Assembly: GCF_021129305.1 (NCBI RefSeq)
Contig: NZ_JAJOMB010000020.1
Span: 1 to 64,000 of the forward strand
DNA: 64,000 nucleotides
Source of the DNA: Kineosporia babensis
GTDB taxonomy: Bacteria > Actinomycetota > Actinomycetes > Actinomycetales > Kineosporiaceae
Direction: 5' to 3'
The notes under the pieces are model-generated. The model saw only the letters and a list, made by a program, of their open reading frames with translations, did not search any database and had not been told where the DNA came from. Below are positions 1 through 9,900 of the stretch, piece after piece (the stretch's first letter is position 1; the number at the start of each line of letters is the position of its first letter). The position numbers were made by a program, and so were the translations under genes.

Positions 1-9
1 GCGTACCCA

Positions 10-873
10 GTGATCGAGGAACGCGGCATCGACGGCCCCCACGGCACGATCCCGCTGCGCATCTACCTGCCCGACGGGGAATCGAGCGATCTGGGCCTGG
101 TCTGGTGCCATGGCGGCGCCTTCTTCGCGGGCGACCTGGACATGCCCGAGAACGACTGGGTGGCCCGCCGGCTCGCACAGCGAGGCATTCGCGTGGTCAC
201 CGTCGACTACCGGCGCGTGCCCAAGCCCGAGGGACCGCGCTGGAAGGACCTGGCCGCCGACAACGACCTCGAGCGGCCGAACCATTTCCCGGTCGCGTCC
301 GAAGAAGTCACCGCAGCCTGGGTCTGGGCCAGCAACCACGACACCGCCCGATCCTGGGCACTCGGTGGGGCCAGTGCCGGAGCCAACCTGGCCGCCGGCG
401 CCACCCTCCGCCTACGCGACCGGGGCGGGCCCGTCCCCCGTGCCCTGCTCCTGGCCTACCCCGTGGTCCACGCCGAGCTACCGCCGCTGTCGGCCGAGCT
501 CCGGGCCAAGGCCGAGGCCCTGCCGGACGAGGCCGCGTTCTGGCCGGACTCGGTGCGCTCGATGAACCTGAACTACGTCGAAGACCCGGCCCTGCTCAAA
601 CAGCCCTACGCCTTCCCCGGTGGCCACGACCTCAGCGGCCTACCACCCACGTTCATCATCAACTGCGACCACGACACCCTGCGCGCCTCCGGCGAGCAGT
701 TCGGCGCCGAACTGCTCGCCGGAGGCGTGGACGTCACCGTGATCCGCGAACCCGACACCGTCCACGGCCATCTCAACACCCCTGACGTCCCTCAGGCCCA
801 GGCCAGCATCACGCGCATGGCCGACTGGCTGACCTCCACCACCCTGCTCGGCAGCGCCCACGAGCGAAACTGA
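10..873 (+). CDS. alpha/beta hydrolase (HSL-type esterase), possibly 5'-partial
   Basis: Probable carboxylesterase or acetyl-hydrolase of the hormone-sensitive-lipase group, acting in the cytoplasm. The oxyanion motif HGGAF is at residues 34-38, the nucleophile elbow GASAG has Ser122, an acid Asp lies at about 220-222 (NCDHD) and the His is at 252 (VHGH), so the triad is complete. The GTG at position 10 can be a start, but the reading frame stays open to the window edge. Many relatives carry 30-60 more N-terminal residues, so the true start may lie outside. A TSUP permease gene follows 23 nt downstream on the same strand. The substrate cannot be read from the sequence. Confidence 0.85.
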   Translation: MIEERGIDGPHGTIPLRIYLPDGESSDLGLVWCHGGAFFAGDLDMPENDWVARRLAQRGIRVVTVDYRRVPKPEGPRWKDLAADNDLERPNHFPVASEEVTAAWVWASNHDTARSWALGGASAGANLAAGATLRLRDRGGPVPRALLLAYPVVHAELPPLSAELRAKAEALPDEAAFWPDSVRSMNLNYVEDPALLKQPYAFPGGHDLSGLPPTFIINCDHDTLRASGEQFGAELLAGGVDVTVIREPDTVHGHLNTPDVPQAQASITRMADWLTSTTLLGSAHERN

Positions 874-896
874 ACTCGACTACGTCCCCCATTTGG

Positions 897-1685
897 TTGT
901 TGGCTCTGGGGGTGACGGTCAATCTGATCCTGGTCGGCGTCGGCGTGCTGCTCGGCGTGAGCACGGTGTGGTTCGGCTTCGGCGGTGGTTTCGTCGCGGT
1001 GCCGGTGATCGCCTGGGCGCACGGCGGCGACGGGGCCCAGGTGCTCGGCATCGCCACCGCCACCTCGCTGCTGATCATGCTGGTGAACGCCCTGGTCGCC
1101 ACGCTGGCCTCGCGCCGCGAACTGCTGGCCCGGATCAAACCCGCCCTGATCATCTACCTGGCCATCGGCGGCGCTCTGGGCGCCGCCGCCAACCCACTGG
1201 TCGACGGCCGGGTGCTGAAGTGGGCGTTCGTGACCTACATCGGGCTGACGGTGCTGGATCTGCTCTTTCGCCCAGGCTTCGTCCACCCCGACTCCCCCAA
1301 CCCCCGCCAAGCACCGCCCTCCCTAGGCATCCCCATCGGCGCCGTCGCCTCTTTCCTCGGTGTAGGGGGCAGCGTGCTCACTGTGCCGGCCATGCGCCGC
1401 TCTGGCGTCTCCATGGCCGACGCGACAGCCTTGGCCAACCCCCTCACCTTCGCCATCGCGCTCCCCGCAACCCTCGTAGCGCTCCTGACCACCCCCGACG
1501 CCGACGACTCCGGACGTCTACTGGTGGGCTCGGCCGACATCGGGGCCGCCGCATGTCTATTGGTCTCCGCGATTCCCGTCGTCATCCTGCTCCGACGCCG
1601 CCGCGTTCCCGTCCCCGACACCGTTCATGCCTGGGCCTACCTCGTGCTGCTGGTCATTTCAGGCGCGGCCGTGGCTCTGCGCTGA
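897..1685 (+). CDS. TSUP (TauE/SafE) family membrane transporter
   Basis: Polytopic membrane protein of about 262 residues with roughly eight hydrophobic segments and the Gly-rich pattern FGFGGGFVAVP near the N-terminus. The pattern reappears in the second half as FLGVGGSVLTVPAM, the internal two-fold repeat typical of the sulfite exporter TauE/SafE family. Members export or import small sulfur-containing or organic anions; the substrate here is unknown. The start is uncertain: TTG at 897 opens the frame, and GTG at 912 is an equally good candidate just before the first hydrophobic segment. It sits 23 nt after the esterase gene and is probably co-transcribed with it. Confidence 0.85.
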   Translation: MLALGVTVNLILVGVGVLLGVSTVWFGFGGGFVAVPVIAWAHGGDGAQVLGIATATSLLIMLVNALVATLASRRELLARIKPALIIYLAIGGALGAAANPLVDGRVLKWAFVTYIGLTVLDLLFRPGFVHPDSPNPRQAPPSLGIPIGAVASFLGVGGSVLTVPAMRRSGVSMADATALANPLTFAIALPATLVALLTTPDADDSGRLLVGSADIGAAACLLVSAIPVVILLRRRRVPVPDTVHAWAYLVLLVISGAAVALR

Positions 1686-1731
1686 GGTCACCGTGACCGG
1701 CTCGATCAACGGCCGATTGTGCCTCACCCCC

Positions 1732-1737
1732 TACGAT
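1732..1737 (+). promoter_or_regulatory. putative -10 box of leaderless tetR-type gene
   Basis: TACGAT matches the actinobacterial TANNNT consensus and ends 8 nt before ATG 1746. No Shine-Dalgarno sequence lies in between. No convincing -35 hexamer is visible. Confidence 0.4.
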
Positions 1738-1745
1738 CGGTGGCC

Positions 1746-2369
1746 ATGAGCGAGCAGCCGGGCCTGAGGGAGCGCAAGAAGCAGCGCACGTATCGCGAGA
1801 TCTCGGATGCGGCGATCGCCCTCTTTCTGGCCGACGGGTTCGACAAGGTGTCAGTGGAACAGGTGGCGAGCGCGGCCGGGGTCTCCAAACCCACGTTGTT
1901 CCGGTACTTCCCTGCCAAGGAAGATCTCGCGTTGCACCGTCTGGCCGATCATGAGGACGAGGCCGCCCGGGTGGTGCGCGAACGGTTGACGGACCAGTCA
2001 CCACTGGATGCGTTGCATCACCATTTCCTCGACCGGCTGCACGCCCGGGATCCGGTAACCGGGCTGAACGACGATCCGCAGGTGCTGGCCTTTCATTCAC
2101 TGCTGTACGGAACGCCCCGGCTGGTCGCCCGCCTGTACGAGTACACGATGCGTGCGGAATCGGCGCTGACCCAGGCACTGGATGAGAACGGTGCGATCGC
2201 GTCCCGGTTGGCCGCCGGCCAGATCGTCGCGGTGCAAAGGGTCCTCGCGCTGGAGAATTGGAGACGTGTGTCCGCTGGGGAGGCGGCGGACGCGATGGTT
2301 TCTGACGCGGTCGCCTCAGCAGATCTTGCCTTCGGTCAGCTTCGGCAGGGACTGACCGCACTCTCCTGA
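1746..2369 (+). CDS. TetR/AcrR family transcriptional regulator
   Basis: DNA-binding repressor of about 207 residues. The N-terminal helix-turn-helix is clear: REISDAAIALFLADGFDKVS, then VEQVASAAGVSKPTLFRYFP, the TetR recognition-helix signature. The C-terminal half is the variable ligand and dimer domain. ATG 1746 is chosen because the HTH starts right after it and because a TACGAT box (1732-1737) sits 8 nt upstream, suggesting a leaderless transcript. The esterase and TSUP genes upstream and the helicase gene downstream are the candidate targets; ligand unknown. Confidence 0.9.
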   Translation: MSEQPGLRERKKQRTYREISDAAIALFLADGFDKVSVEQVASAAGVSKPTLFRYFPAKEDLALHRLADHEDEAARVVRERLTDQSPLDALHHHFLDRLHARDPVTGLNDDPQVLAFHSLLYGTPRLVARLYEYTMRAESALTQALDENGAIASRLAAGQIVAVQRVLALENWRRVSAGEAADAMVSDAVASADLAFGQLRQGLTALS

Positions 2370-2405
2370 AAACACAACTCAGTAACATTTGATACTCGGT
2401 TGCGC

Positions 2406-2411
2406 TATCCT
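2406..2411 (+). promoter_or_regulatory. -10 box of leaderless helicase gene
   Basis: TATCCT ends 6 nt before GTG 2418, which places the transcription start on the start codon. The same hexamer at the same spacing precedes the FadR-type gene at 28601. Confidence 0.5.
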
Positions 2412-2417
2412 TGTGGT

Positions 2418-4421
2418 GTGAAGTCGTTGGATCACGCTCTGGACCAGGAACGGCGATACCACGATCGATGCCGCACAGCACTGGCGGCGACGATCACCGA
2501 CAGCACCGAGCAGGTGGTCGCCGGTGAAGGGGTGGCGGCCTCCGGCGCAGACGCCGAAGCGCTGGGGTACGTGCTGCGCAGCCGGGCCAAGGCACTGAGC
2601 GAGGAGCCGGATCGTCCGTTGTTCTTCGGGCGTGTGACGTTTGACGAGTCATCGGCAGCCGGCGACCACCTCGGGCAGAGCTACCACATCGGTCGCCGCC
2701 GGCTCGCCGAACATCCCGAGGCGCCACCCCTCGTCGTCGACTGGCGAGCGCCGGTATCACGCGCCTTCTACCAGGCCGGCGCTCACGACCCGAAGGGTGT
2801 GGCGGTACGGCGTCGGTTCGGCTGGACTCCCGGAAGCAGCGGGGCATCCGAGGATCTGAGCAGTCTGGAGGACGAACACCTGGCCGCCGGCGAGTCGGCA
2901 CCAAGCCTGACGGTGGCCAGAGAACTCGAACGACCTCGTGTCGGCCCGATGCGTGACATCGCGGCCACGATCCAGCCCGAGCAGGACGATCTGGTGCGGG
3001 CACCGCTGAGCAAGTCGGTGTGCGTGCAGGGAGCGCCCGGCACCGGCAAGACCGCCGTCGGCCTGCACCGGGCCGCCTATCTGCTTTACACCTATCCCGG
3101 CCGGGTCCAACGCAGCGGGCTTCTGATCGTCGGCCCCAACCGGGCCTTTCTGCAGTACATCTCCGATGTCCTGCCTTCGCTGGGCGAGCTCGAGGTGCGG
3201 CAGTGCACGATCCAGGACGAGATCGCCCGCCACCCGGTGCGGGCCCAGGATCCGCAGGCCACCGCATTGGTGAAACACGACGCCCGGATGGCCCAGGTAC
3301 TGCGCCGCGCGCTGTATGCGCGGGTCACCGAACCCACCTCATCCGTTGCCGTGGTCGACGGCTCGTACCGCTGGCGTGTCTCGCTCGACGAACTGCGCGA
3401 AGTGGTGGCCGGCGTCCTGGCTCAGGATGCCCCGTACGCCGTGGGTCGCGAGCGGGTCCGGACCCGGGTGGTGAATGTGGTCCGGCAGCAGGCCGAGCGG
3501 CGGGCCGGGCCGAAGAACAACGAATGGATGCGTAAGACGGGTCGTTCCATCGCGGCGTTCGTCGACTCGGTCTGGCCCAAGGTTCGTCCTGAAGAGATCG
3601 TGGCCGCGGTACTCACCTCCCCGACCGCCCTCGCCGCCGCAGCCGACGGCAGGCTGACCGCCGAGGAGCAGAAAGCCCTGCTCTGGCCGAAGCCGCCCCG
3701 CTCCTGGAAGAGTGCCCGCTGGTCCGACGCGGACCTGGTGCTCATCGACGAGGTGGCTGCTCTGGTGGAACGCCCTCCTGGGTACGGGCACGTCGTGATC
3801 GACGAGGCTCAGGATCTTTCACCCATGCAGTGCCGCGTACTCGGCCGACGTGTCGACCTGGGCTCCGTCACCGTGCTCGGTGACCTCGCTCAGGGCACCA
3901 CGCCCTGGGCCGCCCGCACCTGGCCTGAACAGCTGGCTCACCTAGGCAAACCAGAGTCCCAAATCTTGTCCCTGACGACCGGTTTTCGCGTACCCGCCAC
4001 CATTCTGGCCTACGCCAACCGGCTCCTGCCCTCGCTCAACGTCAGCGTCCCTCCCTCGCTATCCTTCCGCACGGACGGCCATCTGGCGGTCCAAGCCACC
4101 CCCGACCTCACGCGGGCAACCCTCAAAGCCGTGCAAAGCGCCGTGAAATTGCCGGGTTCCATCGGCGTCATCGCCGCGCCCGGCGAGGTCGGCCGCCTCC
4201 AACGGATGGTCTCGGCAGCCGGCCTCAACACGTCACCACCACGAGTGAGCGTGCTGCCCGCCGCCACGGCCAAAGGCCTGGAGTTCGACCATGTCATCGT
4301 GGTCGAACCGGCTGCCATCGTCGAGGGGGACGCCCGCGGCCTGAACCACCTGTATGTTGCACTCACCAGAGCAGTCACCCGTCTGGAAATTCTGCACCGT
4401 CGCCCCTTGCCGATCGATTAG
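2418..4421 (+). CDS. HelD/HelR-like UvrD-family ATPase (RNA polymerase-associated)
   Basis: SF1 helicase-like ATPase of 667 residues. It has Walker A GAPGTGKT (205-212), Walker B VIDEAQD (about 460-466), a late motif GLEFDHVIVVEP near 620 and motif VI LYVALTRA near 645. The N-terminal segment before Walker A is long and helical, as in HelD-type factors that clear stalled RNA polymerase rather than unwind DNA. HelR members of this family protect polymerase from rifamycins. GTG 2418 is preferred over an upstream in-frame TTG because TATCCT (2406-2411) lies 6 nt before it, a leaderless arrangement. No copy of the rifamycin-associated palindrome was seen upstream, so a link to rifampicin is only an inference from the family. 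Confidence 0.85.
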   Translation: MKSLDHALDQERRYHDRCRTALAATITDSTEQVVAGEGVAASGADAEALGYVLRSRAKALSEEPDRPLFFGRVTFDESSAAGDHLGQSYHIGRRRLAEHPEAPPLVVDWRAPVSRAFYQAGAHDPKGVAVRRRFGWTPGSSGASEDLSSLEDEHLAAGESAPSLTVARELERPRVGPMRDIAATIQPEQDDLVRAPLSKSVCVQGAPGTGKTAVGLHRAAYLLYTYPGRVQRSGLLIVGPNRAFLQYISDVLPSLGELEVRQCTIQDEIARHPVRAQDPQATALVKHDARMAQVLRRALYARVTEPTSSVAVVDGSYRWRVSLDELREVVAGVLAQDAPYAVGRERVRTRVVNVVRQQAERRAGPKNNEWMRKTGRSIAAFVDSVWPKVRPEEIVAAVLTSPTALAAAADGRLTAEEQKALLWPKPPRSWKSARWSDADLVLIDEVAALVERPPGYGHVVIDEAQDLSPMQCRVLGRRVDLGSVTVLGDLAQGTTPWAARTWPEQLAHLGKPESQILSLTTGFRVPATILAYANRLLPSLNVSVPPSLSFRTDGHLAVQATPDLTRATLKAVQSAVKLPGSIGVIAAPGEVGRLQRMVSAAGLNTSPPRVSVLPAATAKGLEFDHVIVVEPAAIVEGDARGLNHLYVALTRAVTRLEILHRRPLPID

Positions 4422-4542
4422 CACTCCCACCCCAAGCACCGATTCCCGTTCGGATCGACTGGCAGATGCCGCCCTGGCAGCAGGCCTTCCGATCGACGTT
4501 CCGCTCACTGAAGATCAGTGAGGGTCTGCCGACAACCAGAAG

Positions 4543-4971
4543 TCAGGGCCTGGCGTACATCAGGATCAGCACCACGAACCACAGCAGGTTGAACACGCCG
4601 GCGAAAGCCGCCGCCTGACCTCGCAGCTTGCTCAGCCCAGCAGACTCGGCCGTCAGCATCTTCTCCTGCTGGGGAATGATTTTCAGCAGGAGCATCAGCC
4701 AGGCCACAGCGACCAGCACGATCGACAGCCAGATCCAGGTCTCGCCCAGAATGCCGTACCGCACCGCCAGAATCGCCCCGGCCGCCGGGCAGATCAGCGC
4801 CAGCAGACCGTAGAGCTGCGTGATCCGGTGCATCGCCACGGCAACCGCACGCCCACCCTCGGCTGCGTCGTCCGCCGCCGCGTACCTCGGGAATAAGCTG
4901 GTGGCCACCATGACCGCGCCGATGAACATGATCGCGGTGGCGACGTGGATAAACAGATAGACGTCGTTCAC
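4543..4971 (-). CDS. small integral membrane protein, DUF2269-like
   Basis: Membrane protein of 142 residues with four predicted helices: VYLFIHVATAIMFIG near the N-terminus, a segment after MHRITQLYGLLALI, WIWLSIVLVAVAWLMLLL, and a C-terminal AAFAGVFNLLWFVVLILM. The His in the first helix and the overall layout resemble DUF2269 proteins, whose function is not established. GTG 4971 is chosen because AGGAGA lies 7 nt upstream; the frame could extend to 5025 but without a ribosome site. The gene is monocistronic in appearance, downstream of the ChrB-MFS pair on the same strand. Confidence 0.7.
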   Translation of the reverse strand: MNDVYLFIHVATAIMFIGAVMVATSLFPRYAAADDAAEGGRAVAVAMHRITQLYGLLALICPAAGAILAVRYGILGETWIWLSIVLVAVAWLMLLLKIIPQQEKMLTAESAGLSKLRGQAAAFAGVFNLLWFVVLILMYARP

Positions 4972-5061
4972 AGGGAGATCTCCTAGTCGGTCAGCGCACT
5001 CACGCCCTCGCACGATAACGAGCATCGATCAGGGACGAGTGGCCCGGGCCTTTGGTCCCGA

Positions 5062-6246
5062 TTACCTCGCCGTCTCCGGCCGGTCCGCCACCGACTGCGC
5101 TGGAGCCCGGCGCCCGCCGAGCGAAGCGATCAACGCGCCCAGCCCCACGATCACGGCAAGCGCCGCCCACCCCCAGACCAGAGCCGAAGCGGCGGCCACC
5201 CCGGCCACCAGAAGGGGACCTCCCGCGTCTCCAAGTTCGCGACCGAGTTCGGCCGAGCCCATGGTCTGTCCCATGCGTTCTTCCGGTGTAGATGCAGCCA
5301 GCGCGGCGAAGCCCAACGGCGTGACCATGCCGGTGCCGGCGCCGATCAGAGCGGCCGCGATCAGGATGCCGGTCAGACCGGGCACCATGGCGAACGCGAG
5401 ACCGCCCGCGGTGATGAACAACCCGGTCAGCAACCCGAAGCGCACCGTGAGGCGCCCCTCGTCCATCAGTCGGCCCGTCCTTGGCTGGACCACTGCCGCT
5501 GTCGCCGCGAGGACCGAGACCGCCGCACCGGTCGCGATCGTCCCCAGACCAGCCGCCGCACCCGAGACCGGCAAGAAACCGACACCGGCCGAAAGCGCAG
5601 CTGTCGCAGCCGCAAGCGCGGCAGTGGGGGCCAGAAACGCCCGGTCAGAAAGGCGCCTGGCCAGATCGGCCAGGGTTTGACGCTTGCTTGCCTTGGGTTT
5701 CACGTCGGGCACCTCGCGCCAGGCCCAGAGCGCCACGAGCGCACCGCACAACGCCATGACCAGGAAGAGCAGGCGCAGGCCACCGAGCCAGACCAGCACA
5801 CCGCCCAGCAGCGGGCCGAGGGTGTAGCCGATGGACTTGTAGAACCCGTAACTGCCGAAGGCCCGGCCTCGTTTCGCCGCCGGGTTGATCAGCGCGACCA
5901 GGGCCGAGGCCGACGGGGAGAAGGCCGAGGCGGCCGCGCCCTGACCGAGCCGGGCGGCCCAGAGCATGGCCTGGGTGTCGGCGATCACGTACAACGACGA
6001 GGCCGCGGCGAAGGCGATCAGGCCGCCCAGCAGCACCGGCCGGGCGCCGATCCGGTCGGACAGCGCACCGAAGACCGGCTTCAGGACGACCTCGGCGCCG
6101 TCGTACAGGGCCAGCAGGGCGCCGAGCACGAGCAATGAGCTGACCATGTCGTCGGAGAATCCGCCCAGGTTGGCGGCGATGCCGTGGGCTCCGAAGGCGG
6201 TGGTGAATCCGGCCGCGTACAGCGGCCACATCGAACGTTGCATCAT
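5062..6246 (-). CDS. MFS efflux transporter coupled to ChrB
   Basis: Major facilitator of about 394 residues with 12 hydrophobic helices. The loop after helix 2 carries GALSDRIGARPVLLGG, the MFS motif A (GxLaDrxGrrxxl), and a second weaker copy (GRLMDEGRL) lies in the C-terminal half. ATG 6246 overlaps the TGA of the upstream ChrB-like gene as ATGA, so the two are translationally coupled. That pairing suggests export of chromate or another toxic ion or compound sensed by ChrB, but the canonical ChrA transporter is not present here, so the substrate is an inference. The longer frame to 6306 would run into chrB and is rejected. Confidence 0.85.
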   Translation of the reverse strand: MMQRSMWPLYAAGFTTAFGAHGIAANLGGFSDDMVSSLLVLGALLALYDGAEVVLKPVFGALSDRIGARPVLLGGLIAFAAASSLYVIADTQAMLWAARLGQGAAASAFSPSASALVALINPAAKRGRAFGSYGFYKSIGYTLGPLLGGVLVWLGGLRLLFLVMALCGALVALWAWREVPDVKPKASKRQTLADLARRLSDRAFLAPTAALAAATAALSAGVGFLPVSGAAAGLGTIATGAAVSVLAATAAVVQPRTGRLMDEGRLTVRFGLLTGLFITAGGLAFAMVPGLTGILIAAALIGAGTGMVTPLGFAALAASTPEERMGQTMGSAELGRELGDAGGPLLVAGVAAASALVWGWAALAVIVGLGALIASLGGRRAPAQSVADRPETAR

Positions 6247-6788
6247 CGGTTCCCGTGCAGGGCGGCGAAAACCTTCTCCGCGTAGTCCTCGCAGGCCTCG
6301 GCGCACTGCTTGAGCCGTTCACCGGCCTCGGCGGCGGCCGGGGCGCCGAACACGTCCCGCGCCGAGATGTCCCGGTGCCAGCGCCGTAGCCGCTCCAGGC
6401 TCTGCTCTTCCTCTTCCAGTTCCGCCAGGGTGAACTTGGCGACCCGGATCTCCTTGGCGATCTCCTGCTCGAACTTGAAGCAGTCGGCCAGGAACTCTTT
6501 CCACTCGTCGGCCCGCTCGGCGGTGAACATCTCCCGGAAGCGCTCGGCGTCCAGCGCGGTGCGCCCCGAGGCCTGCAGGGTCACGCTCACCCCCTCGGCC
6601 CGCTCGGTGAGGGCCAGCGCGCGTTCGACGCCCTCGGCGAAGACCGGGACGTCGGGTGCCGCCCAGATGCCCTGCCCCAGCGACAACGCCCCCACCTTGC
6701 GCAGCTCCCGCCACACGGCAACCCGGTGGCGGGAGGGCTCGGCGGGGAGTTTGACCACCAGGATCAGCCAACTCACGTCGTCCGTCAC
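6243..6788 (-). CDS. ChrB N-terminal domain protein (chromate-resistance regulator-like)
   Basis: Protein of 181 residues matching the ChrB N-terminal family: opening VSWLILVVKLPAEPSRHRVA, then VWRELRKVGALSLGQGIWAA, and a coiled, charged C-terminal half rich in Glu and Arg. ChrB is thought to sense chromate and control the linked exporter. The C-terminal ChrB rhodanese-like half found in longer members is absent. GTG 6788 is chosen because the conserved domain starts 4 residues later and TACATT (6801-6796 on this strand) ends 7 nt upstream, so translation is probably leaderless. It overlaps the MFS gene by ATGA. Confidence 0.8.
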   Translation of the reverse strand: MTDDVSWLILVVKLPAEPSRHRVAVWRELRKVGALSLGQGIWAAPDVPVFAEGVERALALTERAEGVSVTLQASGRTALDAERFREMFTAERADEWKEFLADCFKFEQEIAKEIRVAKFTLAELEEEEQSLERLRRWHRDISARDVFGAPAAAEAGERLKQCAEACEDYAEKVFAALHGNR

Positions 6789-6795
6789 AGCAGTG

Positions 6796-6814
6796 AATGT
6801 AGCAGGCGTTACAT
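6796..6814 (-). promoter_or_regulatory. leaderless chrB-like promoter with inverted repeat
   Basis: The -10 box TACATT (6801-6796) is part of an inverted repeat: ATGTA at 6797-6801 and TACAT at 6810-6814, with 8 nt between. A further TACAT lies near 6844-6848 beside the divergent kinase gene. Autoregulation by the ChrB-like protein is a reasonable guess, not shown. Confidence 0.4.
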
Positions 6815-6963
6815 CGCGACGTGCGAGTTGGCGATCGAGCTCACTACATGCCAGGTTTGTGGTGTTCACCCGATCTCGGATACAAGACCGGTGGGAGAGA
6901 TTCGCCCGCGGTTGAGCGGGCTTCGGCGAACGGACGGAAGGAGCGCGGGGTGAGTACCGCGTC

Positions 6964-9900
6964 ATGAGTACGTCCGACTACCGGTCCGGCGAGAAGCTGC
7001 TGGCCAACCGCTACCGCATCGGTGAGTTGCTGGGCCGCGGCGGGATGGGCGCGGTCTGGACCGGCTTCGACGTGCTGCTGCACCGTCCGGTCGCGATCAA
7101 GGAACTGCGCCCCGCGGCCGGGGTGAACCAGCAGCAGCGCGACGACCTGAACCTGTGGATGCTGCGGGAGGCCCGCGCGGCCGGCCGGATCGACCACCCC
7201 TCCGCGGTCACCATCTTCGACGTGTTCCAGGCCGACGGCCGGCCCTGGATCGTGATGCAGCTGCTGTCCGGCAAGACGCTGTCCGACCTGATCAAGCAGG
7301 ACGAGCCGATCCCGCTGGACCAGGCGATCGGCATCGGCCTGGACCTGCTGGACGCCCTGGAGGCCGCGCACCGGGCCGGGGTGGTGCACCGCGACGTCAA
7401 GCCGGGCAACATCATCGTCACCGACAGCGGGCGAGCGGTCCTCACCGACTTCGGCATCGCCCGGATCACCGACGAGACCACGCTCAGCACCAGCGGCATG
7501 TTCGTCGGCTCGCCGGGCTACATGTCCCCCGAGCGGGCCCGCGGCGAGTCGCCTGGCCCGGCCTGCGACCTGTGGTCCCTGGGGGCCACGCTGTTCGCGA
7601 TCACCGAAGGTCTGCCCCCGTTCCGCCGCGAGTCCGCGGTGCTCACCCTCACCGCTGTGGTCAATCAGCCCACGCCGCCGACCGTGAACGCCGGTGCCCT
7701 CGGCCCGGTGATCGCGCAGATGCTGAAGAAGGACGCCTGGGCGCGGCCCGACGCGGCCGGCACCCGGCAGTTGCTGCTGCGGGCGCGGACCAAGCTGGCC
7801 GAGGCGCAGACGCGGGTGGTGCCGCCGATCCTCGGGCTGCCTTCCAGAACGGCTGCGCCGGGTAAGAGCGAACCAAAGGACGGTGTGCTCGCCTCGGGCA
7901 CCCCCGGTCCGGTCCGCGGTGGCGCACCTTCGGAGCCGCTCGCCGCCGAACCGGCCGAGACCGCTTTGGCCGGCGATTCCGCTGCCCCAAAGACCGGTGA
8001 AGCACAAGTCGATGGGGCAGACGTTGCTGCCCCGGATGCCACGCCAGACGGCCCTTCGGTACCGAGCGCTTCGGTACCGGGCGTTTCGGTGGCGGGCAGC
8101 GGGGCATCGGTGGGCGAGAAGCCGGCTGAAGCAGAGTCGGCTCAGGTCGAGCCGGTTGGCGCCGCGCAGTCGATCGAGGAAGCCGGGCGACCGGGTCAGG
8201 ACTCCGCCGAGGCTGACGAGCAGGCGGCTGCGGGCGCCGCGCCAACGGCCCCAGAAGGCAGCGCTCAAGGTGAAGGCGCAGCCGAGTCCAGTCCCGAGAA
8301 CGAGTCTGACGCCGAGGCCAAGGGTCAGGCCGGAGCCAAGCTCAGCCCCGATGTCGAGCCTGCCGATGGCGATGCCAAGTCTCAGGCTGGACCCGGCTCC
8401 CAGGGCAAGCCCGCATCCGAGGCAGCGGCCACCAAGACTCAGGCCAGTTCCACGGCAGAGCCTGCTTCCAGCCCCGAAACCGCTTCCGAGGCCGAGCCCA
8501 CCTCCAGCGGCGAGGCAGCTTCCCGAGCCGAGCCCGCCTCGAAGACCGAGCCGAGCTCGGAAGACGAATCCGCTGACAAGGCCGCGGCTTCCAAGCTGAG
8601 CGGCGTTACCGCCGCAGGCTCCACGGGAGACTCTGGCCAGGAGCCAGAACCCGAATCCGCCAAGTCTTCTGGCGACAAACCGGCACCCGACGCCGAAGCA
8701 AGCTCCGGCAACGCGGCGAAGAAAGACACCGACGCAACACCCGGTGACCCGTCAACCCCGGACCTGGACCCGGCCTCGTCCGGGAGCGCCACGTCCGAGG
8801 GCGCTGCACCCGGCACCGCCACGCACGACAGCGCACCCGCCAAGGGCACGCCTGGTAGCAGCACAACACCCGCCCAGGGCCAGCCTGGCACCGTGATGCC
8901 CGGCAGCACCACCTCCGACAGCGCGACGTCCGACAGCGCGACGTCCGACAGCGCCACGCCTGCCAGCGCTGTACCCCGCGTGACGCCCACCAGCGATGCG
9001 CCCGGCAGCTCTGCATCGAGAACTCCAGCTCCCGGCAGCCCCACGTCCGAGAGCACCACGTCCGCCAGCGCTGCACCCGGCACTGCCAAGCACGACGGCA
9101 CACCCGGCGGCAGCACAACACCCGCCCAGGGCACACCCGGCACCGTGACGCCCACCAGCGGCACATCCGGCAGCTCTACATCGAGCACTCCAGCACCCGG
9201 CAGCACCACACCCGCTGATGCCGCATCTAGTCCCGCAACACCCACCAGCGTCACCGCCGCATCCGCCAAAGCTGCTCCTGGCAGCCCCACTCCCGACGGC
9301 ACCACGAAGCCGGGCCGCCCCACGAAGGCCAGCGCCGAAGCAGCTCCTACCCCCGCGGCGGCACCGTCCGTAGATACCGCTACGCCGAGCGCCCCGCAGG
9401 CATCCACGGCGAAGACCTCGGCGGCGTCAGGCTCGGCCGCGGCACCGTCGAGTGCCGCCTCTACCCCGGCGGAACCTGCTGCCACGGAAGCTATCCCGTC
9501 CGCACAGGTCCAGCCCGCGCCCACCGAAGCACTGGACGCCTCGCCGCCCGCTCCAACCACCCCGTCGACAATTACCCCGTCGCAGAACACCCCGTCGTCG
9601 AGCACCCAGCCCACCACGCACTCCCCCGCGGCACCGCTGCAACCAGCTACCCCACCGCAGCCACCGCGCGACCGGCCACCGCTTTCGCACCGGCTACGTA
9701 ATCTTCCCCCGGAGGGCCGCCGGCTGGCCGTGGTCGCGGCGCTTGCCGTGGTCCTGGTCTCCATCGCCCTGATCCTGGTCCAGACCCGCGGAGACGATCC
9801 GGCCGACCAGGCCACACCCCCGCAGCCCACACCCAGCGCGTCGGCGACCGAAGGGGCCGAGCCCTCGGCCGAAGAGACGGAAGGCGCCGACCCGACCGAG

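Noticed and set aside
8760-9230. CRISPR array or mobile-element repeats in the kinase linker
   Set aside because: Repeats keep the reading frame, are degenerate, have no spacer pattern and encode a Ser/Thr-rich linker.
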